DNA of 52,251 nt from the NCBI GenBank assembly GCA_017649745.1, contig JAGCGE010000117.1, positions 1-52,251 on the forward strand, in the 5' to 3' direction. This document shows positions 31,908 to 40,402 of this stretch, piece after piece; positions within the stretch are counted from its first letter, which is position 1; each line of letters opens with the position of its first letter. Origin of the DNA: Clostridiales bacterium. GTDB taxonomy: Bacteria > Bacillota_A > Clostridia > Saccharofermentanales > Saccharofermentanaceae. The position numbers and the translations under genes were made by a program. The notes under the pieces are model-generated. The model was not told where the DNA came from. It saw only the letters and a list, made by a program, of their open reading frames with translations, and ran no database searches.

Positions 31908-32826
31908 ATGAATCGGATTCATCAGACATTCTGATCATGATCTGCGCTGAACTGTCTTTATTGCCTATAGTCACGTTGGTTCCTTCTTCTGTTGAGGAAA
32001 AGGTGATTATGTTGGGATATAGTGATTCATCTGTCGGATCGCTTCCGATTGGGCGATATAAGGTGAAATATACTTTCACGTTATTTTCTTCGCTCGTGTC
32101 AGTATACATGTTGACGGTCGTAACAGAATCTGTTTCAGGGATATATTTGGATGAACCATAGTACAGACGTTTCTCGCCATCGGTACAATTGATGAGCAAA
32201 ACAAAATAATCCTGATAAAGTAGTTCTGATTCACCTTCGGTAGGATAGACTATCTCATAATAAGCACTATCGAAATTATTTATATCCTCACTTAGTGCCG
32301 TATTCATAACAAATTCTATGATAAATCCATCGAGACTATATGATTCAATATAACCGGATTTATCCTCAGGAACAATTTGGTAATAGAATGTTCGTGTTGG
32401 TATAACAACATTTGTATCAAATTCTGAATTCGTGGATTCATATTCCGGACCGTTTGTTATCTGAAGAGATTTGTCAGCATCAAATCTTACGGTGTAGTTG
32501 ATAGTTGAATAATCCTTTGTGACCACAGCTTCAAAATTGACCTTGTATGTTCCGTCTTCATTCACGTCAACGGATTGAATGAGCATTTCGATCGAAGACG
32601 GTGAAGTATTCAGTTTATCTGCGAACAATGATAGAGCTTCTTCATTGAAGCTTTCATCGTTTTGGAATTTGTATTTGAGTGCTTCTTTCGTAGCGGCTGA
32701 TAAAACGATCTTCTCCGTAGTTTGAGTCGGAGTGGTTTGATTTGTCTTGTTTTTTAGGTTGCATCCTGATATGGCAGGCATAATAAGTGCGCATAGGATA
32801 ACAAGAGCTATCGCAGTCTTTTTCAT
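31906..32826 (-). CDS. Lipoprotein of unknown function
   Basis: The 306-residue protein starts at ATG 32826, with GAGGAG 7 nt upstream; a frame to 32871 exists without a site. The signal peptide MKKTAIALVILCALIMPAIS is followed by lipobox SGC and a Thr/Gln/Asn-rich linker. The mature part has no family I recognise: an N-terminal helical region (ATKEALKYKFQNDESFNEEALSLFADKL), strand-rich middle and end. It should sit on the outer face of the membrane. It is convergent to nothing and has its own terminator; divergent from the YcxB-like gene. Confidence 0.82.
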   Translation of the reverse strand: MKKTAIALVILCALIMPAISGCNLKNKTNQTTPTQTTEKIVLSAATKEALKYKFQNDESFNEEALSLFADKLNTSPSSIEMLIQSVDVNEDGTYKVNFEAVVTKDYSTINYTVRFDADKSLQITNGPEYESTNSEFDTNVVIPTRTFYYQIVPEDKSGYIESYSLDGFIIEFVMNTALSEDINNFDSAYYEIVYPTEGESELLYQDYFVLLINCTDGEKRLYYGSSKYIPETDSVTTVNMYTDTSEENNVKVYFTLYRPIGSDPTDESLYPNIITFSSTEEGTNVTIGNKDSSAQIMIRMSDESDS

Positions 32827-32943
32827 TTGTTTTCTCCTCATTCCATCTATAAACCGCTGAATCTTCCCCATTTTTCAACGATCTTTGGCTTGTTGATTAT
32901 AGAGTTAGCCTATCTGCAACAGACCAAATTGTCAATGGATGTT

Positions 32944-32952
32944 GTGTTATAA
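32944..32952 (+). promoter_or_regulatory. Extended -10 promoter of the YcxB-like gene
   Basis: TGTTATAAT (32944-32952) is a TGn-extended -10 some 30 bp before ATG 32983. No good -35 is seen at 16-18 bp. Confidence 0.5.
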
Positions 32953-32982
32953 TAATCAATGTTGAATTTGGAGGTAGGTAAT

Positions 32983-33510
32983 ATGAAGCTAGAACTAACA
33001 GGAATGACAAAAGAATATGCACGTGAATGCACTAACATCTTTTTAAGAATAAGGAAATTTATCAAGAATCCTCACTGCAGGATAATTAATTATTTACCGC
33101 TATATTTGTTGTTTACAGTATTGTACCTGATGTATATAGCTCTCGCAGGATTATACCTCTTTTTGGGAGGGGATAGTCTTATTATTGCGATCCTCATCGG
33201 AGCAATGGTCGGAATGCTCATTTTTTATACTTTCATATTAGTTAATTATTTCAAGTGTTATAAAAGCATATATAAGCCTGATCGAAAAGCATCTTATATT
33301 TTTTCTGAGCAGGGCTTGGAATTTAGTGATGCGAATAAGGATATTAAGATGACCTGGGATTCTTTTCAGGCAGTTCGTGTTGGCAGATACGGTATGCATT
33401 TTATACCTAAAGCAAGTGGTTCGGTATCGATGACTTTTGATATCCGGTACAAACAGCAGATTCAGGACTATTTGAGAGCCAACAATATCGATATCCCGTT
33501 TGTTGAATGA
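32983..33510 (+). CDS. YcxB-like membrane protein
   Basis: The 175-residue protein starts at ATG 32983, with GGAGG 8 nt upstream. Two adjacent hydrophobic helices (about 36-60 and 66-88) are followed by a soluble beta-rich C-terminal domain: ASYIFSEQGLEFSDANKDIKMTW, FQAVRVG, FIPKASGSVSMTF and a terminal I-Q-D-Y-L-R helix. This matches the YcxB-like C-terminal domain pattern. Function of the family is unknown. It ends 16 bp before the NUDIX-AlkD fusion gene, so cotranscription is likely. Confidence 0.82.
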   Translation: MKLELTGMTKEYARECTNIFLRIRKFIKNPHCRIINYLPLYLLFTVLYLMYIALAGLYLFLGGDSLIIAILIGAMVGMLIFYTFILVNYFKCYKSIYKPDRKASYIFSEQGLEFSDANKDIKMTWDSFQAVRVGRYGMHFIPKASGSVSMTFDIRYKQQIQDYLRANNIDIPFVE

Positions 33511-33526
33511 TAGTGAGGAAATGATA

Positions 33527-34726
33527 ATGGAACTATGGGATCTTTATGATCGTGACGGAAATATAACAGGTGAGACGTGGGAACGCGTAGCGGGAAGGAA
33601 TAATAAGATACCTGACGGCAGATATCATATGGTTTGCGAGATTCTCGTAAGGCATTCTGACGGCACATTCCTTCTTACGAAGCGTCATCCTGAAAAGGAT
33701 CTGTATCCGGGATTTTGGGAAGCTACCTGCGGTGGCTCTGCTGTTAAAGGCGAAGATCCGATAACCAGTGCGAGAAGGGAGCTTCTTGAAGAGACTGGTA
33801 TCAAGGCTGATGACTTCTATCTTGTCGAGCATTCATTTAGCGACAGAAGTCACAGTATGTATTATTCATTCCTGACGATAGTTGATTGTGATAAAGATTC
33901 GATCGTTCTACAGGAAAACGAGACAGTTGATTACAGATGGGTCGATAACAAAGGCCTTCTTGAACATATTGATTCTGATCTGTCGATCAAGACGCGTGAA
34001 GAAAGGTTCAGCTGCTATACAGATGCGTTCAGAGTGAGCGATCTTAATGGCGAGATAAGGACCGTCCTTTTTTCTTCACAGGATCTTGATTATCGTAAGC
34101 TTCAGAAAAAGACGATCCCTAATCTTGATATTGAAGCCATTATCGGAGTAAGGACTCCTATCCTAAGGAACTTAGCAAAGCAGTTTGCGAAGGCTGATGA
34201 TATAGATAAATTCTTAAATGATGTTCCGCATCGCTTTTTCGATGAAGATCAACTTCATGCCTTCATAATCTCTGGTATGAAAGACTATGACAAATGTGTG
34301 TGCGAGCTTAATAAGTTTCTTCCGTATGTGAATAACTGGGCGACTTGTGATCAGATGTCACCTAAGATCTTTGGTAAGCATCATAAAGAACTTACAGGCG
34401 AGATAAAGAAGTGGCTTAAGTCAGATAAGACATATACGATCAGGTTTGGAATAGGGATGCTGATGGAGCACTTCCTTAAGGAAGATTTTAACATCAAGTA
34501 TGCTGAGACAGTCGCGAAGATCAGGTCTGATGAGTACTATATCAATATGATGATCGCATGGTATTTTGCAACAGCGCTTGCTTTCCAATATGATTCTATC
34601 TTACCTTTTATCGAAAACAATAAGCTCGATAAATGGACACACAATAAGACGATACAAAAAGCTATAGAAAGCTATAGGATAACGGACGATCAGAAGACAT
34701 ATCTTCGAAGTCTGAAGATAAAGTGA
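33527..34726 (+). CDS. NUDIX hydrolase fused to an AlkD-like DNA alkylation repair domain
   Basis: The 399-residue two-domain protein has at residues 1-170 an IPP-isomerase/YfcD-like NUDIX domain (opening MELWDLYDRDGNITG; complete NUDIX box at 70-92 matching Gx5Ex7REUxEExGU). Residues about 184-399 resemble AlkD-type HEAT-repeat DNA glycosylases (IIGVRTPILRNLAK, VNNWATCDQMSPK, RFGIGMLMEHFL). The fused halves would hydrolyse a nucleoside-diphosphate derivative and excise alkylated bases. ATG 33527 is used because GAGGAA abuts 33521 too closely. There is no stop or frameshift between the halves. Confidence 0.88.
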   Translation: MELWDLYDRDGNITGETWERVAGRNNKIPDGRYHMVCEILVRHSDGTFLLTKRHPEKDLYPGFWEATCGGSAVKGEDPITSARRELLEETGIKADDFYLVEHSFSDRSHSMYYSFLTIVDCDKDSIVLQENETVDYRWVDNKGLLEHIDSDLSIKTREERFSCYTDAFRVSDLNGEIRTVLFSSQDLDYRKLQKKTIPNLDIEAIIGVRTPILRNLAKQFAKADDIDKFLNDVPHRFFDEDQLHAFIISGMKDYDKCVCELNKFLPYVNNWATCDQMSPKIFGKHHKELTGEIKKWLKSDKTYTIRFGIGMLMEHFLKEDFNIKYAETVAKIRSDEYYINMMIAWYFATALAFQYDSILPFIENNKLDKWTHNKTIQKAIESYRITDDQKTYLRSLKIK

Positions 34727-34731
34727 TAAAG

Positions 34732-35169
34732 ATGGAATTGAAAGTTAAAAAGTTCAGTGAACTTACACCTTATGAATTGTATAAGATCGCGAAGCTGCGC
34801 GTTGATGTTTTTGTTGTCGAGCAGAACTGTGCATATCATGAATTTGATGATTTAGATCAGGATGCGATCCATGTCTGGTATGAAGATGAGGATGGTATAG
34901 CGTCTTATCTTCGCGTATTGGATAAAGGTGTCGAACATGAATATGCTGCGCTCGGAAGGGTAATATCAGCTAGGCGCGGAGAAGGTTACGGAGCTATGGT
35001 GATCAATGAAGGTGTCCGTGTTGCAAGGGAAGAATTTAATGCCGACAAGATCTATCTGGAAGCGCAGACATACGCCAGAGTTTTCTATGAGAAACAGGGC
35101 TTTGTGAAGGTCTCTGATGAGTTCATTCTGGATGGGATTCCGCATATAAAAATGGTGCGAAATTTTTAA
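34732..35169 (+). CDS. GNAT acetyltransferase, ElaA-like
   Basis: The 145-residue protein has the ElaA pattern. The N-terminal FSELTPYELYKIAKLRVDVFVVEQNCAYHEFDDLD segment (E/Q-C-Y type) is followed by the GNAT acetyl-CoA loop GRVISARRGEGYG (motif A, about 79-90) and YLEAQTYARVFYEKQGF. Start ATG 34732 is favoured, though GTG 34723 inside the stop of the previous gene is an alternative. Acetyl acceptor unknown. Confidence 0.82.
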   Translation: MELKVKKFSELTPYELYKIAKLRVDVFVVEQNCAYHEFDDLDQDAIHVWYEDEDGIASYLRVLDKGVEHEYAALGRVISARRGEGYGAMVINEGVRVAREEFNADKIYLEAQTYARVFYEKQGFVKVSDEFILDGIPHIKMVRNF

Positions 35170-35262
35170 ACGGTTTACATTTATGTGTAGAAATGGCACC
35201 TTCTTGTGTAGTATCATAAATATCAAGATACTTTAACTTTTTTATAAAAAGGAGGACGGCGC

Positions 35263-35787
35263 ATGGCAACATTGATAACGTATTTTTCCAGAGCTGACGA
35301 GAATTTCTTTGATGGTGAGATAAGATTTATTAAGGTTGGAAATACGGAGGTTGTCTGTAATATATTGAACCAGATCATTGATGCAGATATGTTCAAGATC
35401 GAGATGAAAAAGCCATACTCCGCTTCTTACAAGATCTGTATTGAAGAAGCTAAGAAAGATCATAAAGAGAATAAGCGTCCGGAACTTAAGACCTATCTTG
35501 ATAGTATCGAACAGTATGACACAATAATACTTGCTTATCCAAATTATTGGAATACGATGCCGATGGCTGTTTTCACTTTCCTTGATAAGTATGACTTTAG
35601 CGGGAAGACTATACTTCCTCTTTGTACAAATGAAGGAAGCGGACTTGGTAACAGCATCAAGGATATAACCAATTGCTGTCCTGATTCGGAAGTCGGTATC
35701 GGATTATCACTCGTAGGAAGTCGCGTTGCCAGTTCTAAGGATAAAGTCTCTAAGTGGCTTGGTGAGAATGGAATAAAAGTGCGCTGA
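35263..35787 (+). CDS. Flavodoxin
   Basis: The 174-residue protein opens with ATLITYFSRADENF and carries the VGNTEVVCNIL phosphate loop, then the YPNYWNTMPMAVFTFLDKYDF loop that stacks on the FMN ring. These are features of the Flavodoxin_4 subgroup, which also includes NAD(P)H quinone reductase-like members. A long AAAGGAGG site precedes ATG 35263. A short gap of 12 bp separates it from the DUF2262-like gene. Confidence 0.88.
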   Translation: MATLITYFSRADENFFDGEIRFIKVGNTEVVCNILNQIIDADMFKIEMKKPYSASYKICIEEAKKDHKENKRPELKTYLDSIEQYDTIILAYPNYWNTMPMAVFTFLDKYDFSGKTILPLCTNEGSGLGNSIKDITNCCPDSEVGIGLSLVGSRVASSKDKVSKWLGENGIKVR

Positions 35788-35799
35788 GGAGGAATAAGG

Positions 35800-36765
35800 A
35801 TGGAAGAAAAGAATGTGCTCGAACTCGTTGACGGAATAGTCGCGAAGTTTGATGATGAAGAGGAATGCTACAGAGCTTCCATAGTAGTTGATAATTATCC
35901 TGTTGATGTTTTCCTTGTAGATGATTATGAAAACGATAATACGCTGGAAGCACTGAAGTTCGCGTTCAATAAGATTTACAAGGACATAGATAAGTATAAG
36001 TTTTGTGCTCTTAAGGGAATAGCTGAAAAGATCGATCCTCTTTCTGACAGATATGTTAAAAACGAGAAGTTTACGGTTGATGATCTTATCCGTTTTTTCA
36101 AGCTGACGGAGATCGAGATCATCGATCTTGTCCATATATCATTCGGTAAGCTTCCTAGTCAGCATATCGAGATGAATTTCAGGCTTAAAGATGAGTACAA
36201 GGACGGTAGCTATTTTGATGATAATATCGTTCTTTCGGCAGGAGGTAGTCTCGACGAAGGATTCCAGGTGTTTGATATAGGTCAGTACGAGATCGATCCG
36301 ACGATCTTGCTCGAACCTCATGTGATCAGCACAGGTGATGAGATCGATTACTCGCCGTTGGCTGAGACCTACAGCGGTGAGGTCGAACTTCTCGACAGTA
36401 TAGTAGAATGCTTTTTCGAATTGAATGATGAGCAGACAAATGCAGATGCTGCTTTCGAATTATTCGAGAAGGTCTATAAGAGGATCGATGAATTCGATCT
36501 GAAAGCTGAGAAGTTCATTAGACAGAATGTCGATAAGGAACTTAGTAAGATCTGTGAGAAGCTCGAAGAAGATCTGACGACAGATCAGATCATATCTGAC
36601 ATGTTCCCTGAGATCATGGTATTCGGTAATGAGGAAGACTTCGACTTTGCATATTGTTATTGCAGTGATGGAATCCTTAACATAAGACTTACTGCAACTG
36701 GAACGCTGAAGGGTGGCTTTAAGAAGTTCATCCTGGAGTATGTAGACAGATATACAGGCTATTGA
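35800..36765 (+). CDS. Two-repeat DUF2262-like protein
   Basis: The 321-residue soluble acidic protein has two roughly similar halves (about 10-165 and 185-321). Each pairs a helical NKIYKDIDKYKFCALKGIAEKI/EKVYKRIDEFDLKAEKFIRQNV region with a strand-rich end (SAGGSLDEGFQVFDIG, TATGTLKGGFKKFIL). This is the DUF2262 pattern as I know it; the match is only moderate. Function unknown. AGGAGG precedes ATG 35800. Its stop abuts the convergent AraC gene with no spacer. Confidence 0.7.
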   Translation: MEEKNVLELVDGIVAKFDDEEECYRASIVVDNYPVDVFLVDDYENDNTLEALKFAFNKIYKDIDKYKFCALKGIAEKIDPLSDRYVKNEKFTVDDLIRFFKLTEIEIIDLVHISFGKLPSQHIEMNFRLKDEYKDGSYFDDNIVLSAGGSLDEGFQVFDIGQYEIDPTILLEPHVISTGDEIDYSPLAETYSGEVELLDSIVECFFELNDEQTNADAAFELFEKVYKRIDEFDLKAEKFIRQNVDKELSKICEKLEEDLTTDQIISDMFPEIMVFGNEEDFDFAYCYCSDGILNIRLTATGTLKGGFKKFILEYVDRYTGY

Positions 36766-37677
36766 TCAACCCGTAATATTAGGCGAATTCTCTCTTGTGA
36801 GTTTTTTGTATTCGCGCGGTGACATTCCGTAGAATTTCTTGAATGTCTCCGCCATATAACTCGTGCCGCCAAAACCTGTAATCTCTGCTATCTCTGATAG
36901 CGGGCGCGAATCTGATCTTAAGTATTCCGCCACCTTTCTTACTCGAAAATGCATGAGGTAGGTTACCGGTGATTCTTCAACATACTGCTTGAAAATTACG
37001 TTGCACAAAGATCTGCTGATGCCAGCACTCTTGGCGATATCATCGAGAGTGATCGTCGACTGAAAATTATTCGCGATATACTGCATCATGTTCTTCAGAT
37101 GCTGCTTCCTCGGATCATATGAACTGCTCTCGTCACTTTTGCCGATCCATTCTACTTTCTTACGAATGATATCCCAAATAAGGAAGAACTGTTTTGTTAC
37201 TTCGAAAGGGTCATTTCTCTTATCGGGAAGGGCAGTCACGAGTGATGCGATCTCCTCCGTGCATTCGTTGATATCCCTGAATCTTATATATGGAAGTTCA
37301 GGATTGTCGATGATTGGCCTTATAGCCTGCATCTCAACCATAACTGATGAATTAAGTATATTAGGATGTGCGATGAAGATAACATACTTCGCGACTTCAT
37401 CATTGACGCTCATGCTGTAGTGGATCTGATTAGAATTAACAACTATCGTATCGCCTTCGTAAAGCATGATAGTCTTACCGTTTACTGAATAAGCCATGTT
37501 GCCCTTCGTAACAGTTACTATCTCTATATCCTCGTGAAAATGAGGAACTCTCTCCCATGTGACCTTAGGCGCTACCCAGCCGTCATATATATATGATGGA
37601 AAAGGCGGGTTATCGTAATTTACGATCTCAGATCCGTCTTCTCTCTTGACAATAAGACCCATCAGATCAGCATTCAT
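36766..37677 (-). CDS. AraC family transcriptional regulator
   Basis: The 303-residue protein starts at ATG 37677 with AAAGGAG 7 nt upstream (a frame to 37752 has no site). The N-terminal cupin domain shows VPHFHEDIEIVTVTKG and NSNQIHYS; the C-terminal 100 residues hold the AraC double HTH (ITLDDIAKSAGISRSLCNVIFKQ and RPLSEIAEITGFGGTSYMAETFKKFYGMSPREYKK). It is divergent from the ABC-2 exporter operon, which starts 150 bp away, and so is a candidate regulator of it. The effector is unknown, possibly a sugar. Confidence 0.92.
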   Translation of the reverse strand: MNADLMGLIVKREDGSEIVNYDNPPFPSYIYDGWVAPKVTWERVPHFHEDIEIVTVTKGNMAYSVNGKTIMLYEGDTIVVNSNQIHYSMSVNDEVAKYVIFIAHPNILNSSVMVEMQAIRPIIDNPELPYIRFRDINECTEEIASLVTALPDKRNDPFEVTKQFFLIWDIIRKKVEWIGKSDESSSYDPRKQHLKNMMQYIANNFQSTITLDDIAKSAGISRSLCNVIFKQYVEESPVTYLMHFRVRKVAEYLRSDSRPLSEIAEITGFGGTSYMAETFKKFYGMSPREYKKLTRENSPNITG

Positions 37678-37842
37678 AACAATCTCCTTTGAACTTCTCG
37701 AAAAACATAACAAAATTACATAACTGTGTAAGATTGTTATTAAATCATCCAATAAACAGGGTATAAACCACCATCTGATTCAAATATACTTGCATTACAA
37801 AGATAAATCAAGTTAGTTTTGTGAAAGTTGGTGAATAAGGAA

Positions 37843-38784
37843 ATGAGTAATGAAGCAGTCATCATGAAGAACGTCTGCAAGGAGTTCAAGGTCCTCAATC
37901 GACATGAAGGACTTAAGGGTAGCATAAGGGATCTTTTCTCTCGTGATTACAAGACTTTAGAAGCAGTTAAAGGCGTTGACCTTGTCGTAAACAAAGGTGA
38001 GATAATCGGTTATCTCGGACCAAACGGCGCGGGAAAATCGACCACTATAAAGATGATGACGGGAGTTTTGGAACCGACATCAGGAGAGATACTCGTTAAC
38101 GGTGTTGTTCCTTATAAGAACAGGAAAAAGAACTGTGAGAATATCGGCGTTGTTTTCGGACAGAGAAGCCAGCTCTGGTGGTCTCTTCCGCTCATCGAAT
38201 CCTTTAAGCTCTTAAGGGATATCTATATGGTTCCTAATAAGCAGTATGAGGAGACGATCGAACTTTACAGATCACTTGTTGATATCGAGCCGATCCTTCA
38301 TAAGCCGATAAGACAGATGTCACTTGGTCAGAGAACATTAAGCGATATCCTAGCTGCATTCCTTCATGATCCTGAGATCGTGTTCCTTGATGAACCAACG
38401 ATCGGTCTTGATGTATCGATGAAGGCGAAGATCAGATCTCTGATACTTGGGCTTAACGAGATGAAGAAGACCACAGTTATCCTTACGACTCATGATATGG
38501 GTGACGTTGATGCTCTCTGTCAGAGGATCGTCATCATAGATAAGGGAATGAAGATCTACGACAATGACATAGAACATCTGAAGAGTTATTTCGGATCTTA
38601 TAGGACTCTTAAGATGAGGCTTTCCGATGATACATGGGAAGAGATGCTCATCGATGAGAAGACTACTGACATCATGGATGTCATCATGAAGAAGAATAAG
38701 GAAAACAAGATCAAAGATATAGAACTTATTGAGATCTCCACAGAAGAGGTCATCAAGAAGATCTATGAAGGAGGAGGAAAATGA
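37843..38784 (+). CDS. ABC-2 exporter ATP-binding protein
   Basis: The 313-residue ATPase has Walker A GPNGAGKST (59-67), Q-loop FGQRSQLWW, signature MSLGQR, Walker B IVFLDEPTIGLD and the H-loop TTHDMGD; all look functional. ATG 37843 (MSNEAVIM) is taken as the start because AAGGAA lies just upstream; earlier TTG/GTG codons in frame (37828/37831) have no site. It precedes two permease genes with an overlap of 4 bp and is the energy subunit of the exporter. Confidence 0.93.
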   Translation: MSNEAVIMKNVCKEFKVLNRHEGLKGSIRDLFSRDYKTLEAVKGVDLVVNKGEIIGYLGPNGAGKSTTIKMMTGVLEPTSGEILVNGVVPYKNRKKNCENIGVVFGQRSQLWWSLPLIESFKLLRDIYMVPNKQYEETIELYRSLVDIEPILHKPIRQMSLGQRTLSDILAAFLHDPEIVFLDEPTIGLDVSMKAKIRSLILGLNEMKKTTVILTTHDMGDVDALCQRIVIIDKGMKIYDNDIEHLKSYFGSYRTLKMRLSDDTWEEMLIDEKTTDIMDVIMKKNKENKIKDIELIEISTEEVIKKIYEGGGK

Positions 38785-39590
38785 ACCCGCGTAGAATGAT
38801 AGCGCTTACAAGAGCCGGAATAATGGAGTCGCTCCAGTTTCGTCTCGGTACAGCCGTAACATTATTTGGTAATCTCATTTACCTTGTTCTCGTATATTTC
38901 CTCTGGAAGTCGATCTATGCTTCGAGCGGTACCGATGTCGTTAACGGAATGACATTTACTGATACAATGATCTACCTTATCCTCGCGACTGCATTGTTCA
39001 ATTTCTTGGAGATGTTCGTCGTTTGGGATATGAGCAGATCGATCCAATCGGGAAAGATCATCCTTGATCTTCTTAAGCCGATGAGATTTCGCCAATATAC
39101 CTTCTGGAGTTACTCGGGAAGTCACGTTGTGTTGTTTGCCCTGACTTTTATACCCACCTTCATCACAGTGATGATCATCACCCACGGTGCGATCCCGCTG
39201 GGTCTGAATCTCCTGTGGTTCGTAATCGCAACTGTGTTTGCCCTTCTCGTTAACTTCAATATCGAGATGATAGTAGCGACGGTATGTCTGTACACCGAAT
39301 CAACCTGGGGAATCAATATTGTCAAAGAGACAATAGTCTTACTGTTGTCAGGTGCCTCAATACCTTTGGCATTCTTCCCAGAGAAGCTTCGTGCGATCGT
39401 CGCTTACATGCCTTTTCGAGCTGTATATGACATACCGCTTACTATCCTACTCGAAAAGAATGGCTCAGATACGCCACTTGGACTTATCAAGCTTTTCGGA
39501 CTTCAGGCTGCATGGATCGTGGTGCTTACGATAGCAGGTACGCTCTTCTGGAATCATTCGGTCAAGAAGATAACCGTGAACGGAGGCTGA
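38781..39590 (+). CDS. ABC-2 permease subunit 1 (ABC2_membrane_6)
   Basis: The 269-residue integral membrane protein with about six hydrophobic helices overlaps the ATPase gene by 4 bp (ATGA). The opening RRMIALTRAGIMESLQFRLG (amphipathic interface helix) and FNFLEMFVVWDMSRSIQSGKIILDLLKPM are typical of ABC2_membrane_6 proteins, which pair with a second permease. Together they would export a lipid, peptide or drug. Substrate unknown. Confidence 0.87.
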   Translation: MNPRRMIALTRAGIMESLQFRLGTAVTLFGNLIYLVLVYFLWKSIYASSGTDVVNGMTFTDTMIYLILATALFNFLEMFVVWDMSRSIQSGKIILDLLKPMRFRQYTFWSYSGSHVVLFALTFIPTFITVMIITHGAIPLGLNLLWFVIATVFALLVNFNIEMIVATVCLYTESTWGINIVKETIVLLLSGASIPLAFFPEKLRAIVAYMPFRAVYDIPLTILLEKNGSDTPLGLIKLFGLQAAWIVVLTIAGTLFWNHSVKKITVNGG

Positions 39591-39592
39591 TC

Positions 39593-40402
39593 ATGAGAGA
39601 GAAGAAAAGAGGACTCAAGTTCTACTTGAGTATTTATAGAAAGATACTGGTTCAGGACTTGAAGAGCAAGATGAGCTACAGAGCTGATTTCATCATTTCT
39701 ACGTTCGGAATGATAATGACGAATCTTGCAGGTTTTGTGACCTTCATGATCTTGTTCCATAACTTCCCGTCGATCAACGGTTGGGACAGATATCACATGC
39801 TGTTCCTTTACGGATTCTCACTTCTGGCTCTTACGCCGGTACAGTGCTTTTTCGATAATAACTGGAACCTCAGGTATTCGGTTCAGAGCGGCGATTTCAT
39901 TAAGTACTGCTTCAGACCGATCAACGTGTTCTTCTACTACATGTCGGAGGTGTTCGATGTAAAGGGATTAGGACAGCTCGCTTTTGGAATTGGAACTCTT
40001 GTCTATGCATGGAATAAGATAGGCCTTGGATTTAATATCGTGATATTAGGAAAGCTCCTGCTGTTCCTTTTTACGGCATCGCTCTTTATGATCGCGATCA
40101 TGAATGCTGCAGCAGCGACATGTTTCTGGATACAGGGATCAGGATATGTAATGGTCATAATGTTCAGGTTCAAGGACTTTACGAAGTATCCTTCAAGCAT
40201 CTTCAGCGGCATCTTCAAGATCATCTTCACGTTCGTTATTCCGATAGCGTTCGTTGCATATTATCCAAGCCTTGCAGTACTTGAAGAAGGCACAGTTCCG
40301 CTCCTGTCATGGCTGTCACCTGCGATAGGCATATTGTTCTTCGTATTAAGTTATCTGTTTTGGATGTTAGGTGTCCGTAAGTATGATTTTACGGGATCTT
40401 AA
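39593..40402 (+). CDS. ABC-2 permease subunit 2 (ABC2_membrane_6)
   Basis: The 269-residue membrane protein starts at ATG 39593 with GGAGG 8 nt upstream; a frame from 39512 overlaps subunit 1. The opening FYLSIYRKILVQDLKSKMSYRADF and the NLRYSVQSGDFIKYCFRPINVFFY loop match subunit 1 in layout (the -QSG-x-I-x-x-x-L/F-x-P block), so the two form a heterodimeric permease. Ends 4 bp over the convergent EAL gene. Confidence 0.88.
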   Translation: MREKKRGLKFYLSIYRKILVQDLKSKMSYRADFIISTFGMIMTNLAGFVTFMILFHNFPSINGWDRYHMLFLYGFSLLALTPVQCFFDNNWNLRYSVQSGDFIKYCFRPINVFFYYMSEVFDVKGLGQLAFGIGTLVYAWNKIGLGFNIVILGKLLLFLFTASLFMIAIMNAAAATCFWIQGSGYVMVIMFRFKDFTKYPSSIFSGIFKIIFTFVIPIAFVAYYPSLAVLEEGTVPLLSWLSPAIGILFFVLSYLFWMLGVRKYDFTGS

